DNA of 64,000 nt from DQWO01 sp964478545 (GCA_964478545.1 CAYZIS010000007.1:1-64000); one strand, 5' to 3'; positions 50,847 to 60,074 are shown, counted from the first letter of the stretch. Notes: a model not told the origin generated them from the sequence alone. Program-made: numbers and translations.

Positions 50847-50998
50847 AGCGGTTAGCTTTTAGCCGTTAGCTATTAGTTCTATGATTACAGGATGTTTACT
50901 ATTTCAAACTGTCATCCCTTAGGTCTTATTGCTCATGAACGTAATGCCTTGATTTTTTAAAGCTAACCGCTGATCGCTAACAGCTGATTGCTTAACAG
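50847..50998. repeat. Family D repeat, copy 3
   Basis: Terminal segments AGCGGTTAGCTTT (50847-50859) and AAAGCTAACCGCT (50959-50971) are perfect 13-base inverted repeats, followed by GATCGCTAACAGCTGATTGC. The middle shares CTATGATTACAGGAT with copies 1 and 2. It fills the ptsN-hpf gap. Confidence 0.6.
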
Positions 50999-51011
50999 AT
51001 AACCGGGCTAA

Positions 51012-51557
51012 TCAAGCGGTTGGTTCGATCAGACCGTAGTTTCCGTCTTTCCGCCGATAAATGACATTAACTTCATTGTTGGTGTCATTGTGGAAGACCA
51101 GGAAATCATTATCAATTAAATTCATCTGCATAATCGCTTCATCAACATCCATGGGTTTTATGGAAAAGTTGGTACTTTTTATGACCTGGGGGGTAGTCTC
51201 TGCCAAGTCGTGGTCCACAGCCACAACATTCATTTTGACCTGCATTCTTTCTCCAGCGCTACCAGCTCCGCGTTTGTTTTTCAAACGGTCTTTGTACTTG
51301 CGTACCTGCCGTTCTATTTTGTCCATAACCATGTCAATGGCGGCATACATGTCTTCCGTTTCCTCTTGGCCTTTGACGACAAAACCATTAATGGTAAACG
51401 TGACTTCAGCTATATGGCGGAACTTTTCCACCGAGAGAACCACATGGATTTCAATCGGGGCATCAATGTATTTCTTTATCTTTGAAACTTTCTCAATTGC
51501 ATACTGTTTTAATGCTTCCGTTGTTTCCATATGCCTGAATACGACGTTAATATTCAT
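51012..51557 (-). CDS. hpf: Ribosome hibernation promoting factor, long form
   Basis: A 181-residue long HPF. Residues 1-100 are the S30AE domain (MNINVVFRHMETTEALKQYA, INGFVVKGQEETEDMYAAID). The C-terminal domain (PMDVDEAIMQMNLIDNDFLV, FHNDTNNEVNVIYRRKDGNY) dimerises ribosomes into 100S particles. It lies immediately downstream of rpoN, the conserved position. The start at 51557 has GGGGGA upstream; the frame is open to 51614 but has no family sequence there. Confidence 0.95.
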   Translation of the reverse strand: MNINVVFRHMETTEALKQYAIEKVSKIKKYIDAPIEIHVVLSVEKFRHIAEVTFTINGFVVKGQEETEDMYAAIDMVMDKIERQVRKYKDRLKNKRGAGSAGERMQVKMNVVAVDHDLAETTPQVIKSTNFSIKPMDVDEAIMQMNLIDNDFLVFHNDTNNEVNVIYRRKDGNYGLIEPTA

Positions 51558-51734
51558 ATCTTTCCCCCTGTTTTTAGGAATGTCTGCTACTGAATGGGCC
51601 GGATTATCCGGCAAAAAATCGCAGAGAACACTAACAGATCAGCGTTTCTGTGTCAACGAAATTACCGTTTGCTTTCACCTTTCAGGATGGTGCCTCCGTC
51701 TTTTTTGGCTCCACTCGTCCCGGTCAGATAAACA

Positions 51735-53207
51735 TTACATCAGCTTTTTCCGCCGGCTGGATGAGAGGATCCCCAGCATATCCCGATATTTGGCAATGGT
51801 GCGCCGGGCAATGGTGATATCATGTTCTTCCTGGAGAATTTTTACTATCGTTTTGTCACTAACCGGTTTGCCTGGTGATTCATTGGCAATAATTTCAATT
51901 ATTTTCTGTTTTACACTCTCAGAGGCGATGTTGTTGTCACCCCGACTGATACTGCTGTTGAAAAAGTATTTCAGTTCAAAAATCCCATGAGGAGTCTGAG
52001 CATATTTGTTCTGTGTTACCCGGCTGACAGTTGACTCATGCATGCCGATGTCATCGGCAACATCCCTGAGAATTAAGGGGTGTAAATAGTGAACCCCTTG
52101 ATTGAAAAAATCATGCTGAAATTGAAGGATACTTTTCATGACTTTTTTTATTGTTTTTTGCCGTTGTTCTATGCTTTTTATCAACCATTGGGCGGCACGT
52201 ATTTTTTCAGTCAGATAATTTCTGGTCATGGAATTAAAGCCCTTTTGCTGATCAGCCAGATCACGGTAATAACGACTGACGGACAATCGCGGCGTTCTTT
52301 CTTCATTGAGAACAATGATCCAGTCGCCCTCATGTTTGAAAACGTAGACATCAGGGGTGATTGCCTGGGCCATATTCTCACCATACTGCCTGCCTGGCTT
52401 GGGGTCAATGGTCAAAATATTTCTCATTGCTTCCAAAACCAGTTCTTCGTCAACTTTCAGCAGGCGGGCAATTTTCTTGTAATTCTTGTTCTGCAGCAGG
52501 TTGAGATGTTTGTTAATGATTGCGGTATTTAATTCATTATTAATGTCCATATAATCCATCTGGATTAAGATGCATTCCTGAAGATTTCTTGAGGCAATGC
52601 CAGCTGGATCAAATTGTTGAATTTTGCTGAGAATGCTTTCAACTTCAGGAACCGGTAGCGCATTTTGCATGGCAATATCTTCAACTGCCGTATCCAGGTA
52701 ACCATCATCATTGATGTTATAAATAATAATTTCGCCAATGTGTTTATCAAGCTTGCTCAGCGATGGTGTCATCTGTAGCTGCCAGAGCAAATGATCGGCA
52801 AGCGTGGCGCTTTTGGAAAGATTGTAGTCCCACGCTGGCATATCATCATTATTACTATAGCCCGAACGGCTGCTTCCGGAGACCCCCCGATTGTCGCAGT
52901 ACTGGCTCCAGTCCATTTCCCGCAATGCTTCACGGCTTTCCTGTTGTTGTTCATGGGCGTCAGTTAAGGATGCTTCAGATTTTTGCGGGGATATTTTTTC
53001 AGGGTTGTTTTCGGTTTCTTCTTCGACTTCGGAAGATGTCTCTATTGTTTCTTCGAGAACCGGATTGATCTCCATCTCCTGGCTGACCATTGCCACCAGC
53101 TCAAGCTGGTTGAGTTGTAATAGCTTGATAGCCTGCTGTAACTGTGGGGTCAGTACCAGCTGTTGGGATTGGGTTAAACGGAGATTTTGACTGAGATTAA
53201 TGGCCAT
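51735..53207 (-). CDS. rpoN: RNA polymerase sigma-54 factor
   Basis: A 490-residue sigma-54. The N-terminal activator-response region reads SQNLRLTQSQQLVLTPQLQQ, with AIKLLQLNQLELVAMVSQEM after it. An acidic linker follows (residues 50-105). The core-binding region has LLWQLQMTPSLSKLDKHIGE. The DNA-binding part has MHESTVSRVTQNKYAQTPHG and the RpoN box is ARRTIAKYR near the C-terminus. It lies between lptB and hpf, the classical position. Confidence 0.97.
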   Translation of the reverse strand: MAINLSQNLRLTQSQQLVLTPQLQQAIKLLQLNQLELVAMVSQEMEINPVLEETIETSSEVEEETENNPEKISPQKSEASLTDAHEQQQESREALREMDWSQYCDNRGVSGSSRSGYSNNDDMPAWDYNLSKSATLADHLLWQLQMTPSLSKLDKHIGEIIIYNINDDGYLDTAVEDIAMQNALPVPEVESILSKIQQFDPAGIASRNLQECILIQMDYMDINNELNTAIINKHLNLLQNKNYKKIARLLKVDEELVLEAMRNILTIDPKPGRQYGENMAQAITPDVYVFKHEGDWIIVLNEERTPRLSVSRYYRDLADQQKGFNSMTRNYLTEKIRAAQWLIKSIEQRQKTIKKVMKSILQFQHDFFNQGVHYLHPLILRDVADDIGMHESTVSRVTQNKYAQTPHGIFELKYFFNSSISRGDNNIASESVKQKIIEIIANESPGKPVSDKTIVKILQEEHDITIARRTIAKYRDMLGILSSSRRKKLM

Positions 53208-53354
53208 ATGAAATCGGTAACCTGAATAAAAAGGTTGATCTATGCAAAAATAATACCTGAAATTATAATTGATGAATAAAAAAAAGACAAGTGAAAAGAA
53301 TGAAGGCTTGATAATTGATGCTTTCGCGAAAAGTCGGAAAAGCCAATATAGCCA

Positions 53355-54083
53355 TTACATTTTGAAATCATCACCCAGATATATCTTGCGAGCCTTGGAA
53401 CTGGCGACGATTTTATCCGGAGGGCCTTCTTCAATAATTTCTCCCTGGTCCAATATATATGCCCGGTCGCAAATCCCCAGGGTTTCCCGAACGTTATGGT
53501 CTGAGATCAGCACCCCGATCTTTTGCTGCCGCAGGCTGGCGATAATGGTTTGCAGATCATTGACAGCAATGGGATCGATGCCGGCAAAAGGTTCGTCCAG
53601 GAGGATGAACGTTGGTGAAAGAACCAGAGCCCGAGCTATTTCCACCCGCCGTCTTTCTCCACCGGAAACGGTCATGGCTTTATTGTTACGAATATGATTC
53701 AACCCAAATTGGGTCAGTAACTTATCCAGTCGGCTCTCCTGTTCTGAGGGGGAAAGGGGAAGGGTTTGCAGGATGGCTTTCAGATTGTCTGCAACCGTAA
53801 GCTTACGGAAAACGGAAGCTTCCTGGGGCAGGTAGCTGATGCCCTGCCGGGCCCTCTGGGGCATGGGCAGGTGGGTGATATCATGATCGTTGTAAAGCAA
53901 GATCCCGACATCAGGCTTAATGAGGCCGACAATCATGTAAAAGGTGGTGGTTTTCCCGGCTCCATTTGGTCCCAGCAACCCGACTATTTCACCGGACTGG
54001 ATGGCAATGGAAACCTGGTTGACAACGGTACGCTGACCATATTTTTTTACCAGATCTTTTGCCACCAGTCGATTCTTATCCAT
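53355..54083 (-). CDS. lptB: LPS export ABC ATPase LptB
   Basis: A 242-residue ATPase. Walker A is GLLGPNGAGKTTTFYMIVGL, the Q-loop is ISYLPQEASVF, the signature VSGGERRRVEIARALVLSP, Walker B FILLDEPFAGIDPIAV and the switch histidine ISDHNVRETL. It powers extraction of LPS from the inner membrane with LptFG, which are not in this window. A 110-bp mobile element separates it from lptA upstream. Confidence 0.96.
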   Translation of the reverse strand: MDKNRLVAKDLVKKYGQRTVVNQVSIAIQSGEIVGLLGPNGAGKTTTFYMIVGLIKPDVGILLYNDHDITHLPMPQRARQGISYLPQEASVFRKLTVADNLKAILQTLPLSPSEQESRLDKLLTQFGLNHIRNNKAMTVSGGERRRVEIARALVLSPTFILLDEPFAGIDPIAVNDLQTIIASLRQQKIGVLISDHNVRETLGICDRAYILDQGEIIEEGPPDKIVASSKARKIYLGDDFKM

Positions 54084-54121
54084 TTAACATTCCTCTCCAG
54101 TGTTATTCCTTCACCTTATTT

Positions 54122-54231
54122 CTCAACTTTCTGAGTTGTTCTAAAAACAGTCCTGCCTGTCGGCAGACACGGCTATGAGCCAAGCCCGAACATCCTGTAA
54201 TGTTCCTGGCAATGCAACTCAGAAAGTTGAG
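54122..54231. mobile_element. 110-bp inverted-repeat element (family M2), copy 2
   Basis: Perfect 13-base terminal inverted repeats CTCAACTTTCTGA (54122-54134) and TCAGAAAGTTGAG (54219-54231). Inside lies CCTGCCTGTCGGCAGACACG and the rest of the shared core. It abuts the lptA stop codon (54232-54234) and lies before lptB. Confidence 0.82.
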
Positions 54232-54744
54232 TTATTTATTATTGAACAGGCCTTTCTGGCTGGGGAAAATGGTTGTTTTTACCCGGGAGTCCTTCTTCCC
54301 TTCGACAATACTACGCTCTTCATTAAGGAAAAAAATGATTTTTTCCCCTTCTATAACATTTTTTCCCTCTTTCAGCAGCGGTTTGCCGGTCAGTATGACT
54401 TTGTTATCAGTGGTATAAAAATGAGCTGTTTCACAGGTTGCTCTTTTTTTATCCAGATCGATGGTTACTGAACCATTGGCAATGATTTCTTTAACATCGT
54501 TTCCCTTTTCGACAAAGAGGATGGTCATGGTATCTGCCTGCAAAGTCATCTTATCCTGCCGGGCTATGACCTTGCCTTTGAAGATAGCCTGTCCTTTCTG
54601 CTGGTCTATGTCCAGATGATCTGAGGAAATGTCAATGGGTGCTTTTGAGGACTTGAAAAGTGGTTCAGCAGAAAATCCTGGTACAGCCATCAGTAAAATG
54701 ATTAAAAAACTGTTCAAACAGATGAATCGTAAACGGCAGGTCAT
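54232..54744 (-). CDS. lptA: LPS transport periplasmic protein LptA
   Basis: A 170-residue protein with a signal peptide (FICLNSFLIILLMAVPGFSA) and the OstA-like beta-jellyroll repeats: PIDISSDHLDIDQQKGQAIF, KGKVIARQDKMTLQADTMTI and ATCETAHFYTTDNKVILTG. It bridges LptC to LptD across the periplasm. It lies between lptC and lptB as expected; the LptC-LptA gap holds a family R repeat. Confidence 0.9.
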   Translation of the reverse strand: MTCRLRFICLNSFLIILLMAVPGFSAEPLFKSSKAPIDISSDHLDIDQQKGQAIFKGKVIARQDKMTLQADTMTILFVEKGNDVKEIIANGSVTIDLDKKRATCETAHFYTTDNKVILTGKPLLKEGKNVIEGEKIIFFLNEERSIVEGKKDSRVKTTIFPSQKGLFNNK

Positions 54745-54787
54745 TTTTTCTCTCCCTGTAATTTAGGGCTCACGCAAAAATAACTTG

Positions 54788-54930
54788 GTTTCCATCCGGA
54801 AACTGATGTTTCCGAATGGGCTGTTAGCTGTCAGCTTAACCAGTTGTTTTTTTTAAATATTTTACTGAAAGCTGAAAGCTGATCGCTGAAAGCGTTTATC
54901 AGGAAATGAACGTTTCCAGATGAACACAAC
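54788..54930. repeat. Composite palindromic repeat (family R), copy 2, uninterrupted
   Basis: It starts TTTCCATCCGGAAACTGATG and ends ACTGAAAGCTGAAAGCTGAT, GAAAGCGTTTATCAGGAAAT and CCAGATGAACACAA. The middle has GTCAGCTTAACCAGTTG, the unoccupied version of the site that carries a 193-bp element at 34312-34504. Confidence 0.7.
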
Positions 54931-54960
54931 TTAGTATTCTGAGGTGCACTTTCTATCTCC

Positions 54961-55518
54961 TCATTTATTTTTGGGCGAACCCTTAATATGTGCTTTAACC
55001 CCTCCGGAGAAGTGGAAACGGTTTTTGGGTACTTCCATGGAAGCACGTTGCGCCTTGATACTGAAGCCGGTCCGGATGATGGTAACGGGTTTATTGATGA
55101 TAATTTCTTCCCTCTGATCCAGGTAGGTAAGCTCTTCAGTGGTTATGGTGTCGGTGGCGTTCTTAATGTGAATATGACCGGTTAGGGATACATTATTATT
55201 GTTGGTGTTGTATGTGCCCTGATCGGATGTGATAATTGTTTGCGAGCCATCGGTAGCGAAAAGAATGACATGAATATCCGTTAGTATTATGTTGTCACTC
55301 CCTTTGTTTCGCTGGGCTTTGGCAGCTGTAAGTTCCCAGCGTTTCCTGCCACTTTTTGAATGGGTATAATGGGCATCGTTTAACTCAAATTCCAGCTGGC
55401 GGGCAATGGCTGGTAATATGGTTTTTTTTACAGTTTGGGGTGCCATCCGGTAATAGACGGCTATACAAATGATTCCAGCCAGGATTATCATCCCGACCGC
55501 GAATAATAATTTTTTCAT
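54961..55518 (-). CDS. lptC: LPS export protein LptC
   Basis: A 185-residue protein with one N-terminal membrane anchor (LLFAVGMIILAGIICIAVYY) and an LptC periplasmic domain: LEFELNDAHYTHSKSGRKRW and ITSDQGTYNTNNNNVSLTGH. It takes LPS from LptBFG and hands it to LptA. The start at 55518 lies four bases after the kdsC stop; the longer frame upstream overlaps kdsC and is not LptC-like. Confidence 0.88.
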   Translation of the reverse strand: MKKLLFAVGMIILAGIICIAVYYRMAPQTVKKTILPAIARQLEFELNDAHYTHSKSGRKRWELTAAKAQRNKGSDNIILTDIHVILFATDGSQTIITSDQGTYNTNNNNVSLTGHIHIKNATDTITTEELTYLDQREEIIINKPVTIIRTGFSIKAQRASMEVPKNRFHFSGGVKAHIKGSPKNK

Positions 55519-55522
55519 GCTA

Positions 55523-56065
55523 TCAGCTGAAATAACGTTGGGTGAGCTGGTTCCAGGATTGCTGGGTCCAGAGGATAAGCTCGCAAAGTTCACGAATGGC
55601 GCCACCACCGCCGGGATAACGTGAACGCCAGTGAATGCATTGATCCAGTTCGGGGATGCCGTCAGCCACGGTTACGGCAAATCCTACTTTTTTCAGGACG
55701 GGGATGTCCACCAAGTCATCGCCCACATAACAAATCTGCTCATCGTCTAAGGCAAATTTTAATTTTATCTGTTGGTAGGCGGCGATTTTATCATGGACTT
55801 TCTGAAAAATCGTATCAATTCCCAGCTCTTTGGCCCGATGTTCGACCACCAGGGACTGCCGTCCGGTAAGCAGGGCCAGTTGAAAGCCCGAGCGTTGCAG
55901 TAACTTTATTCCATGGCCATCACGCACATGAAAATTCTTACTTTCTTCGCCCCGGTCATTGATGATAATCCTGCCGTCAGTCAGCACTCCATCAACATCC
56001 ATGATCAATCCTTTTAAAGGAAGCAGACGTTGCCGCTGCTCATCCTGAAGCTTGAATTTATCCAT
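55523..56065 (-). CDS. kdsC: KDO-8-phosphate phosphatase KdsC
   Basis: A 180-residue HAD-family phosphatase. The nucleophile motif is GLIMDVDGVLTDGRIIIND, motif II is QLALLTGRQSLVVEHRAKEL, and CYVGDDLVDIPVLKKVGFAV provides the metal-binding aspartates. It produces free KDO from KDO-8-P. It is separated from kdsD upstream by about 400 bases that hold a 186-bp repeat element and a hairpin, unlike the tight spacing elsewhere in the operon. Confidence 0.95.
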   Translation of the reverse strand: MDKFKLQDEQRQRLLPLKGLIMDVDGVLTDGRIIINDRGEESKNFHVRDGHGIKLLQRSGFQLALLTGRQSLVVEHRAKELGIDTIFQKVHDKIAAYQQIKLKFALDDEQICYVGDDLVDIPVLKKVGFAVTVADGIPELDQCIHWRSRYPGGGGAIRELCELILWTQQSWNQLTQRYFS

Positions 56066-56082
56066 TTTAAATACTTTCTTCT

Positions 56083-56268
56083 AAGTAAGTAATTACAACA
56101 TATTGAAATGATAGGTTTTTTGTTTATCGATATCTCAAGCTTATGGAGCAAATGCCTAAAGATATCCGGGCTTGGCTCATAGCCGTGTCTGCCGACAGGC
56201 AGGCGGCATTGACCGCCGCGAATGAGCAAGAGCCATGCCGGGATATCACCTGGAACAATTACTTACTT
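56083..56268. mobile_element. 186-bp inverted-repeat element carrying core A
   Basis: Perfect 12-base terminal inverted repeats AAGTAAGTAATT (56083-56094) and AATTACTTACTT (56257-56268). It contains the core GGCTTGGCTCATAGCCGTGT shared with 7546 and 37526, and with family M2 elements that have different ends. It lies between kdsD and kdsC. Confidence 0.78.
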
Positions 56269-56349
56269 TTCCAGATGTGTGCCCGCAGTATGCGGGAAGA
56301 AATTGATTTTAAATCCTAATGCCCAAATAGGTTTTATCCAATTTCATAT

Positions 56350-56411
56350 TTACCACAGAGCTCACAAAGTCCACAGAGAACAAGATCATTCATACTCCTC
56401 TCTGTGATAAG
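56350..56411. repeat. 'CCACAGAG' hairpin repeat
   Basis: ACCACAGAGCTCACAAAG with a distal CTCTCTGTGATAAG forms a hairpin of the type also at 24600-24674 and 63198-63275. Confidence 0.5.
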
Positions 56412-56467
56412 ATAATTTTTTGAGTATAATGAAGAGTTGGGGGAAAATGGCATTTTCGGACAGCTTC

Positions 56468-57451
56468 CTAAACAACTCCCGCGCGTAATAAGTCGTGAAG
56501 GTGGAGCAGGCCGACAGGCTTTTGTTTTCCATCGTTTTCAACCACAAAAAGGGAAGTGATTGCATATTGTTCCATGATTTGTAATCCCTGGCTGGCCAGG
56601 GCTTTAGTGCTGATCTTTTTGGGGTTACGGGTCATTATTTTATCGGCGGTAAAGGTTAACAGGTTGTCGTATTGTTCCAGTGATCGCCGCAGGTCTCCGT
56701 CAGTGATGACTCCCACCAGAATACCATCTGTGTCGGTAACTCCGGTCATGCCAAATCCTTTGCCGGTGATTTCCAGCAATGTTTCTTTCATAGTAGTTTT
56801 TATCGAAACCAGGGGAATTTCATCACCGGTGTGCATGATCTCCTGGATCCTTAACAATAAGCGTTTTCCAAGGGTGCCGCCGGGATGGCGGCGGGCAAAA
56901 TCTTCTTCACTGAAACCTTTGGCGGTCAAAAGGACTGTAGCCAGGGCATCCCCCATGGCCAGGGTTGCGGTGGTGCTGGCTGTGGGTGCCAGACCCAGGG
57001 GACATGCTTCCCGATCGACATGAATATCAAGGACAACATCACTTAATTTGGCCAGCTCTGATTTCCTGTTTCCGGTCAGGCTGATGAGTGGCAAGCCGAA
57101 TCTTTTAACGGCAGGGACTATTTTTACCAGTTCTTCGGTATTGCCGCTGTAGGAAACCGCCATAACCACATCATTTCTGGACAGGATTCCTAGGTCTCCA
57201 TGTAATCCTTCTGTGGGATGGAGAAAAATTGCCGGGGTGCCGGTACTGGAAAGGGTAGCCGCGATTTTTCGGCAAATAATGCCGGATTTGCCGATGCCGG
57301 TGATGATTACTTTCCCCTGGCAGTCGGCCATCAACTGCACGGCTTCAACAAAGGCCGGGCCAATGCGTTCTTCCAGTCGGCTGATGGCCAGTGCCTCAAT
57401 GGCTAGTGCCTGGCGCCCTTCATTTACTATACGTCGGCTGTCTTTGATCAC
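56468..57451 (-). CDS. kdsD: Arabinose-5-phosphate isomerase KdsD
   Basis: A 327-residue protein: SIS domain first (VIITGIGKSGIICRKIAATL, SSTGTPAIFLHPTEGLHGDL, AVSYSGNTEELVKIVPAVKR), then ARRHPGGTLGKRLLL, then two CBS domains (from about residue 200). It converts ribulose-5-P to arabinose-5-P, the first step to KDO. The likely start is GTG at 57451, or TTG at 57454, after AGGAAAAAACT; the frame upstream to 57592 lacks family sequence and overlaps kdsA. Confidence 0.94.
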   Translation of the reverse strand: MIKDSRRIVNEGRQALAIEALAISRLEERIGPAFVEAVQLMADCQGKVIITGIGKSGIICRKIAATLSSTGTPAIFLHPTEGLHGDLGILSRNDVVMAVSYSGNTEELVKIVPAVKRFGLPLISLTGNRKSELAKLSDVVLDIHVDREACPLGLAPTASTTATLAMGDALATVLLTAKGFSEEDFARRHPGGTLGKRLLLRIQEIMHTGDEIPLVSIKTTMKETLLEITGKGFGMTGVTDTDGILVGVITDGDLRRSLEQYDNLLTFTADKIMTRNPKKISTKALASQGLQIMEQYAITSLFVVENDGKQKPVGLLHLHDLLRAGVV

Positions 57452-57570
57452 AAGTTTTTTCCTGTAAATGGTAAATATTCGGCTGGTTGCTTTTATAGTT
57501 AATCGAATATTTACTGTACATGTAGTTAAAATTTCAAAGTTGATTGCTGAAGGTTTTAGATATACTTGGC

Positions 57571-58392
57571 TTACAGCTGGCAGGCGTCCCATATTTGACG
57601 CAGGTGTCTTAGAAGGGGCTTTAATTGCTGTAGTGATAATGAATTGGCCCCGTCACATAATGCCTGAGCAGGATTCGGGTGAACTTCCATGAACAGGGCA
57701 TCAACTCCGGTAGCTACTGCCGCCGCTGCCAGGGTGGGGATCATCCGCCGGTCACCACCTGAGCAAATCCCTTGGGCAGCAGGCAGCTGGACCGAATGGG
57801 TGGCATCAAAAATAACCGGGCAGCCGGTTTCCTGCATGATGGGAATCGCCCGGAAATCAACGACCAGGTTATGGTAGCCAAAGGTGGTTCCCCGTTCAGT
57901 CAAAAGAATTTTATCATTGCCGGTACTGCTGATTTTACCGGTGATACCCCCCATATCCTCGGGAGCCATAAATTGTCCTTTTTTGACATTAACCGGTTTA
58001 CCGGTTTTGCCGGCGGCCAGCAGCAGATCGGTCTGCCGGCAGAGAAAGGCCGGAATCTGGATGATATCAACAACCTCAGCCACCGCTTCTACTTCGTGTT
58101 GATCATGGACATCAGTAATGACCGGGATTTCCAGTTTATCCCTGACTTTTGCCAGGATTTCAAGCCCCTTATCAATCCCGGGGCCGCGAAATGATTGGAC
58201 ATTACTGCGATTGGCTTTATCGTACGAAGCTTTGAAGATGTAGGGGATATCCAGTGATTGGCATATTTCGGCTACGGTTTCTGCGGTACCAAGTGCCAGT
58301 TCTCCACTCTCAATGACGCATGGCCCGGCAATCAGCGCCAGGGGTTTCCCTGTACCGATGGCTATCGAAGAATTGATGGTGACAGGATTCAT
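57571..58392 (-). CDS. kdsA: KDO-8-phosphate synthase
   Basis: A 273-residue enzyme. LALIAGPCVIESGELALGTA, FKASYDKANRSNVQSFRGPG, PVITDVHDQHEVEAVAEVVD and VIFDATHSVQLPAAQGICSG mark KdsA. It joins arabinose-5-P and PEP. The N-terminal GPCVIES cysteine is the metal ligand of metal-dependent members, so a metal-type enzyme is likely. It lies four bases after pyrG. Confidence 0.96.
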   Translation of the reverse strand: MNPVTINSSIAIGTGKPLALIAGPCVIESGELALGTAETVAEICQSLDIPYIFKASYDKANRSNVQSFRGPGIDKGLEILAKVRDKLEIPVITDVHDQHEVEAVAEVVDIIQIPAFLCRQTDLLLAAGKTGKPVNVKKGQFMAPEDMGGITGKISSTGNDKILLTERGTTFGYHNLVVDFRAIPIMQETGCPVIFDATHSVQLPAAQGICSGGDRRMIPTLAAAAVATGVDALFMEVHPNPAQALCDGANSLSLQQLKPLLRHLRQIWDACQL

Positions 58393-58396
58393 GATC

Positions 58397-60040
58397 TTAT
58401 GATTGCTTCTGCTCCAGTGATGCTTTGATAAATGCCACAAAAAGAGGGTGTGGTTTCATTGGTTTGGAGGTGAATTCCGGGTGAAACTGGCAGCCAAGAT
58501 ACCATGGATGCTCTTTGATCTCAATGATTTCAACCAGTTTGCGGTCGGCATGGGTGCCAGTAATCTGCAGGCCGCTGGCTTCAAGAATGTCGCGGTATTC
58601 GTTATTAAATTCATATCGGTGCCGGTGCCGTTCGGAAATGTTATCGGTGTCGTAGGCCTGTCGGGCGTGAGAACCGGGGGCCAGCTGGCAGGGATGCGCT
58701 CCCAGCCGCATAGTTCCTCCCTTGGGCGTGTCCTTGTTTTGGGTAACCGTCTGACTGCCATCTTTGCTGGTCCATTCTTTCATCAGGTAGATGATCGGAT
58801 AAGTGGTTTCCGGATTAAACTCGGAACTGTTGGCATCATTAAGTTTGGCACAATTACGGGCAAACTCAACGGCCATCAACTGCATCCCCAGACAGATTCC
58901 AAACATGGGTATTTTGTGAATTCTGGCATAGTTAATGGCGTTTATTTTTCCTTCGATGCCCCGATTGCCAAAACCTCCGGGGACCAGAATTCCCGAAATT
59001 CCCGCAAACCTGGCTTCCAGCTTTTCAGTGCTTAAATCCTCAAGTTGTTCTGAATCGATATAGTCCAGGTTTACTCTGGTGTTATTGGCAATGCCACCAT
59101 GAACCAGGGCTTCATTGAGACTCTTATAGGATTCCTTCAGGGCAGTATATTTGCCGGCAATCCCAATCTTGACCTCGTGTTGGGGTTCTTTGATTTTGTG
59201 AACCATTTTTTCCCAATTTCCCAGCCGGGGTGCTCCTGTCCAGATGTTGAGTAGAGAGACCACTTTATCATCCAGTCCCTCATGATGGAATGAAAGCGGA
59301 ACTTCATAGATGCTTTCGACATCAAGAGCTGTAAAGACTGCTTCTGGAGGAAGGTTGCAAAAGAGGGATATCTTTGCCTTGAGTTCCCGGTTTAACAGTC
59401 GCTCGGAGCGACAGAGGATGATGTCCGGTTGAATTCCGATACTCCGCAATTCTTTGACACTGTGTTGAGTTGGTTTGGTTTTCAGTTCCTCGGCAGCCTT
59501 GATGTAGGGTACCAGGGTGAGGTGCATATACAGGACATTCTCCGGGCCGATATCATAGCGGAACTGACGGATTGCTTCCAGAAAAGGTTGACTTTCAATG
59601 TCACCGACCGTGCCGCCGATTTCCACCAAGGCCACATCTACATTACCGGTTCCCTGGCGGATACATCTCTTGATTTCATCGGTAATGTGCGGAATGACCT
59701 GGACTGTTCCCCCCAGGTAGTCTCCCCGACGTTCTTTGGTAATGACGGCGTCATAAATCTTGCCGGTGGTATAATTGCTTTTTTTGGTTAATTTGGCATT
59801 GGTAAAGCGTTCATAGTGTCCCAAATCCAGATCAGTTTCAGCCCCATCATTGGTAACGAATACCTCTCCGTGCTGAAACGGGCTCATGGTTCCGGGATCA
59901 ACGTTCAGGTAGGGATCAAGCTTCTGGATGCCCACGGTCAGGTTGCGGGCTTCAAGCAGAGCTCCCAGGGAGGCGGCTGCCAAACCTTTGCCAAGGGAGG
60001 AAATAACCCCACCGGTAACAAAAATATATTTTGGTTTCAC
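58397..60040 (-). CDS. pyrG: CTP synthase
   Basis: A 547-residue synthase. The N-terminal synthetase domain has FVTGGVISSLGKGLAAASLG, KLDPYLNVDPGTMSPFQHGE and VALVEIGGTVGDIESQPFLE. The C-terminal glutaminase has GGFGNRGIEGKINAINYARI, MFGICLGMQLMAVEFARN with the nucleophilic cysteine, and QFHPEFTSKP. It makes CTP, which also activates KDO. The genes kdsA, kdsD and kdsC follow on the same strand. Confidence 0.97.
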   Translation of the reverse strand: MKPKYIFVTGGVISSLGKGLAAASLGALLEARNLTVGIQKLDPYLNVDPGTMSPFQHGEVFVTNDGAETDLDLGHYERFTNAKLTKKSNYTTGKIYDAVITKERRGDYLGGTVQVIPHITDEIKRCIRQGTGNVDVALVEIGGTVGDIESQPFLEAIRQFRYDIGPENVLYMHLTLVPYIKAAEELKTKPTQHSVKELRSIGIQPDIILCRSERLLNRELKAKISLFCNLPPEAVFTALDVESIYEVPLSFHHEGLDDKVVSLLNIWTGAPRLGNWEKMVHKIKEPQHEVKIGIAGKYTALKESYKSLNEALVHGGIANNTRVNLDYIDSEQLEDLSTEKLEARFAGISGILVPGGFGNRGIEGKINAINYARIHKIPMFGICLGMQLMAVEFARNCAKLNDANSSEFNPETTYPIIYLMKEWTSKDGSQTVTQNKDTPKGGTMRLGAHPCQLAPGSHARQAYDTDNISERHRHRYEFNNEYRDILEASGLQITGTHADRKLVEIIEIKEHPWYLGCQFHPEFTSKPMKPHPLFVAFIKASLEQKQS

Positions 60041-60074
60041 TGGTAGTAACTCTCTTTCAGTTTTAAGGTAGCCT

